A stretch of 64,000 nt of DNA. Origin: Bacteroidaceae bacterium (GTDB lineage: Bacteria; Bacteroidota; Bacteroidia; Bacteroidales; Bacteroidaceae). The notes under the pieces were generated by a model that did not search any database, was not told where the DNA came from, and saw only the letters and a list, made by a program, of their open reading frames with translations. The stretch is taken from assembly GCA_017453465.1 (NCBI GenBank), contig JAFTEV010000028.1, forward strand, positions 1-64,000. The letters run 5' to 3'. Made by a program: the position numbers and the translations under genes. Shown here one piece after another: positions 60,855 to 64,000 of this stretch (position 1 is the first letter of the stretch; each line of letters opens with the position of its first letter).

Positions 60855-62636
60855 TTATATGGATTGCAAGAATTTCACGACTGCGTCGCGTTCTTCCTTC
60901 GTAAGGTTGTAGAACTTCAGTGCACTTTCGTAAGCATCGGAGTCCTTGCTGTATGCGTGCCACATGATAGCCTCAATCTCGTTGCGGGCACGGCAGTCGT
61001 GCAGACGGTCCTGTGCACCTGTCAACATGAGCGAGAGGCCACGGCCCCAGAGCGGTGTGGTGCGACACCAGCCTGTGCGAATGTCGTTCTCCATGAAGAG
61101 TCGGTGCTGCACCATGTCGGTATAGGGATAGATGGTCTGGTAGGGGAATCGGGGCAAGATGTTGTTCGCATCCTTGCCGACTGAGGCTGCATACGCCTTG
61201 ATGCTGTTGTCCACCCAGTAGTTGTCGGCACCCGTTGTCCACGACGGACGGTGACAAGCCTCGCAGCCCATTTGCTTGAAGAGCTTCTTGCCTTGCTTCA
61301 CTGTGGCATCGTCCAAGTCGCGTGCGGCTGGAACGGCAAGGCCACGGTGCCAAACCATGAAGTCGTAGTAGTCTTTGTCCGACATTTCGGGAGCACCAAA
61401 AGCCTCAGTGTAGTTGTCGCCGCCCTTAGCTGCCGTGTTCATGCCCAGCAGTGTCTCCACCTTGGCAGCAATCTCTGCATCGGTCTCGGCATAGTAGGGA
61501 TGGAGCAGGGAAGAAGTCGAAGCACCGTGCTGCTTGATGTAGCTGATGACTTCAGGGTCTTCTGCCTGAGCCTTAGCCCATGCGGGCGTGCTGTAGAGGT
61601 AGCGGCGGTCGGAGCGGGTCACATTGGTGATGTTCCAAATGGCGTTGGCACCAGCACCGTCTTGCAGTGAGGCACGGGTCATAGCGTAGGTAAACTTCTT
61701 CACGGCCTTTGTTCCGTCGGCCAGGGTGTACCATGCGCCGGCTGCCCAGTCGTTGGCGTTTGCGTCCCACATGTTTGGATTCAGTTTGTCAGTCTTTCCA
61801 ATGCTCTTGAAGTAATTGCTCTCGGCTGCGTACTGAGCCTTCATGTCTTCCTGGCTGATGGCATCGAGCAAGCCTGTGCCATAAACGCCGATGGTGCTTT
61901 CAAGGCGCACTTCGTAGTCTGTAGGGCGTGGGTTGGTGTTGAAAGCCATCTGGTCGATGGTGATGACTGGATAAATCAGCTCGTAGGCTTCGCCGTCGGG
62001 AAAGTGGAGAGGCAGTCCGCTGGGCATCTGAGTGACTTTAGGCCAGCTGATGTGTATGCCGTCCTCGTTGATAGGAGCCTTAAAGGGAGCCATGGCCTTG
62101 GTCTGCGGCATACCTGTCACTTCGCTGATGTAGGGCGAAGCCAGGGTTGTGTAGCGCACGCCATCGGAGGTGTAGGCTTCTGTGGGATGATAGACAACGA
62201 GCAGATAGCCATTGCCGATGGTGTTGGCCTTGTACTCGTCCTGACGTTTGCCATGGCCATAGGACGGATGGCAGTGGATGCAGCTGGAGCGCACCCAGGC
62301 TGGACCTAGACCTTTGCGTGGTTCCTGCGAGTAGGTGTAGAGGTGTTCAAAGAAGTCCTCACCGTGCTTGAACAGGGCCTGTCCGTTGCTGATGACATCT
62401 ACGGCTGGAACGGGGTCGGAGTAGCTCTTCAGCTCTGTTGTGCCGAGCTGCCCTCCGGGGTACCACTCGGCTGCGGAGAAGACATCGTTGGCCACGCCAA
62501 ACTTCGAGTCTCCGTTCACCAATCGGCCCAGCTCATTGTTGTTCTCCTCTTCACACTCTTCACTGCTACACGATGCGAGGAACAGCGAGCTGCTTAGTGC
62601 TGATAAGCACAGCATGAAACTGATTTCTTTCTTCAT
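60855..62636 (-). CDS. Di-heme oxidoreductase family lipoprotein (DUF1111)
   Basis: A 593-residue outer-membrane or periplasmic lipoprotein (lipobox LASC, Cys23) with two CxxCH heme sites: CIHCH (119-123) and CEACH (about 457-461). DVISNGQALFKHGEDFFE and LWGRGLSLMLTGAQDRLHDCRARNEIEAIMWH (the second in part) are typical of the DHOR/DUF1111 thiol-oxidoreductase-like family. It lies between an imelysin gene and ccsBA in one operon, which suggests electron transfer linked to metal or heme acquisition. The reaction is not known. Confidence 0.88.
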   Translation of the reverse strand: MKKEISFMLCLSALSSSLFLASCSSEECEEENNNELGRLVNGDSKFGVANDVFSAAEWYPGGQLGTTELKSYSDPVPAVDVISNGQALFKHGEDFFEHLYTYSQEPRKGLGPAWVRSSCIHCHPSYGHGKRQDEYKANTIGNGYLLVVYHPTEAYTSDGVRYTTLASPYISEVTGMPQTKAMAPFKAPINEDGIHISWPKVTQMPSGLPLHFPDGEAYELIYPVITIDQMAFNTNPRPTDYEVRLESTIGVYGTGLLDAISQEDMKAQYAAESNYFKSIGKTDKLNPNMWDANANDWAAGAWYTLADGTKAVKKFTYAMTRASLQDGAGANAIWNITNVTRSDRRYLYSTPAWAKAQAEDPEVISYIKQHGASTSSLLHPYYAETDAEIAAKVETLLGMNTAAKGGDNYTEAFGAPEMSDKDYYDFMVWHRGLAVPAARDLDDATVKQGKKLFKQMGCEACHRPSWTTGADNYWVDNSIKAYAASVGKDANNILPRFPYQTIYPYTDMVQHRLFMENDIRTGWCRTTPLWGRGLSLMLTGAQDRLHDCRARNEIEAIMWHAYSKDSDAYESALKFYNLTKEERDAVVKFLQSI

Positions 62637-62735
62637 GATAAGTTGGTTTTTTTTAGCCTCGCAGAGCGTTCACCCGTCTGCTGAGAGACAGGTGGACGCT
62701 CCATGGGGGAAGTTTATAATATGTTTATGAATGTC

Positions 62736-64000
62736 TTATTCGGGAATTTCAACAACTTCGTCATCCTCGAACTTCTTGCCTGAGAGTGTTTCCACATACT
62801 TTACGAAGGGGTAGGGCATACCAGCGATGTTGCTGATAGCATCGGTGATGGCCTGCTCCATAGACTTGGCAGTTTCGGGTGCCACCTGTGTAAAGAAGTT
62901 GTGGAAGCTGTGCTCGGCTGTGCCGGCAGCACCCTGTGGGTTGCCGTACCAAATGTTCTCGATGGAACGGATGTTGTTGCGGAAGTCAACGATAGAGTTG
63001 TAGCTGTAGGGTGACTCTACATAGAAGATGTAGCCGTCAGCAAACGGGTGACCGATTTTGCCCGATCCTACTTCGTCGGCAATGGCTACACAGCTGCCTT
63101 CCGATGTGTTGAGCAACTGCTGCAGTGCATCGGTGAGGTTGGCGAATGTGGTTCCGCTTCCGCTTACACCTGCGTTAATCATGTTCCAACCAAAGGAAAG
63201 TTTGTTCTTGGTCTGGTAGTCCAGTCCGGCAGCCTTCACTACAGCCAGGCGGTCAGCCGTGGGAGTGAGTTCCCATGACACTTGCAGCTGGTAGCAACGG
63301 TTCACCAGTTGCTTGGCCACAGCCTGTGCATACTTCAGCTCTTCGGCTGCGGGCACGCTTTCAAAACCTTTGTAGGTGTCGTTAGCCTGAAATTCTGCCA
63401 CCTGGCGGTTCTGTCCGTTACGGAAGAGAACGAACTCCAGCGCGTGGAAACCAAGGATGCTGGCGTCCTCCAGAGCCTCATCGCTGTACTTGCCAGTGGT
63501 GAAATAGCTGAGCAGGAGGTCACGGTCGAGTGGCCAAGAGTCAATTGTGGGGTCAATGTCGAACTCGCTGGCTGCACCGCCAAGGAAGGCTTCGCTCTTT
63601 TCCCACCAAGCGCGGGCTACCTTGAAAGCGTCACAAGCGTCATCGATGTTGCTCTGCTTGATTTCGCTGGCTGAGAGGTCGCCCAGGGCCTGCTGGAGTT
63701 TCTGAGCAGCGTTAGCCAGTTGTGTGTAAGTAGGAATGATGACGTGGCAGACGGTGGCTGCGATGGTGGTCTGGAGTTCATCCTTCTGTGCCTGAGTCAG
63801 GTTGCTCTTCAGCACGGCCTTGGTAGCTTCGTTCAGCTGGTTGATGAGTTCGTCGCAACCGTTCATGGCCGCTTCACCGAAAGCGTGGTTTGAGTAGTCG
63901 GCAGAGACCCAGGTCTTTGCAGCGATGTCCTTGTCCATATCCAGCGTGTAGTTGGGTGCAGAGGCATCGCCAATCTTCTCTTCCAGAATCTCCTCGGCAG
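62736..64000 (-). CDS. Imelysin family protein (partial, 5' end beyond window)
   Basis: At least 421 residues are visible; the frame is open through the right window edge, so the ATG at 63938 is internal and the signal peptide lies outside. The imelysin signature GxHxxE is seen as ILGFHALEFVLFR, with FKVARAWWEKSEAFLGGAASEFDIDPT before it. Imelysin-like proteins (peptidase_M75, IrpA/EfeO relatives) are four-helix repeats implicated in iron uptake. It precedes the di-heme cytochrome gene by 99 bases. Confidence 0.9.
   Translation of the reverse strand, partial: AEEILEEKIGDASAPNYTLDMDKDIAAKTWVSADYSNHAFGEAAMNGCDELINQLNEATKAVLKSNLTQAQKDELQTTIAATVCHVIIPTYTQLANAAQKLQQALGDLSASEIKQSNIDDACDAFKVARAWWEKSEAFLGGAASEFDIDPTIDSWPLDRDLLLSYFTTGKYSDEALEDASILGFHALEFVLFRNGQNRQVAEFQANDTYKGFESVPAAEELKYAQAVAKQLVNRCYQLQVSWELTPTADRLAVVKAAGLDYQTKNKLSFGWNMINAGVSGSGTTFANLTDALQQLLNTSEGSCVAIADEVGSGKIGHPFADGYIFYVESPYSYNSIVDFRNNIRSIENIWYGNPQGAAGTAEHSFHNFFTQVAPETAKSMEQAITDAISNIAGMPYPFVKYVETLSGKKFEDDEVVEIPE

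Overview
The window is chromosomal DNA of a member of the Bacteroidota, most likely a Prevotella-type Bacteroidales. Promoters have the Bacteroidota -7 box (TAnnTTTG, often TACCTTTGC) at about twenty starts, Shine-Dalgarno sites are mostly absent, and the gene set is typical: Bacteroidota omega subunit, BamD lipoprotein, DUF4293, DUF4831, carboxynorspermidine decarboxylase, TonB-dependent receptors, GH97, imelysin. There is no phage, integrase, transposase or CRISPR array.

Layout. 1-4 kb: BASS transporter and uvrB (-), facing away from bamD-rpoZ-DUF4293-fcl-gmd (+), the last two making GDP-L-fucose. 7.5-13.3 kb (-): lptD, ruvX, def and a secreted TPR protein. 13.4-16.8 kb: HD protein and valS, divergent. 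16.9-21 kb: a minus-strand cluster hpt-adk-obg-pgeF-phoH. 21-29 kb: nnr and DUF4831 (+), then a secreted protein, uvrD/pcrA and nspC (-), then a HAD phosphatase (+). 29-30.8 kb: an ECF sigma / membrane protein / LTXXQ operon (-) with an unusual leader. 31-35.3 kb: dockerin-FISUMP protein, tRNA-His, folD, ffh, dedA, and opposite them SRP RNA (ffs) and tRNA-Thr. 35.8-40.2 kb: AraC regulator and altronate dehydratase, nudC, GH25 lysozyme. 40.4-46.8 kb (-): UPF1-like helicase, a TPR protein, an orphan substrate-binding lipoprotein, pgk. 46.8-48.1 kb: a repeat-rich gap, then an antitoxin-like gene and a truncated PIN toxin. 48.2-55 kb: a TonB receptor and, divergent, an ECF sigma / STN anti-sigma / STN outer-membrane protein unit. 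55.1-64 kb (-): GH97, a DUF6055 metalloprotease-like protein, and an imelysin / di-heme cytochrome / CcsBA operon that runs off the right edge.

The most unusual content is the non-coding and linker DNA. Short tandem arrays fall in two classes. Nine-base units (cores CTAG, CCGG or CTCTG) occur in frame inside valS, uvrD and a signal peptide, and in the hpt-adk spacer. Seven-base units (ATTCTTC, AATTNAC, ATTCCTN, AAGTTAA, ATGGTTA, GCTAAAC) occur only between genes, often as inverted arrays that can form long hairpins, or on the -33 side of promoters. Besides these there are 21-22 base arrays, a dispersed ATTGCCTACGCGAGCG element and a GCAATGCAGTGCC element found in gaps between convergent genes. 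All functional calls are from reading the sequence; no database search was possible.
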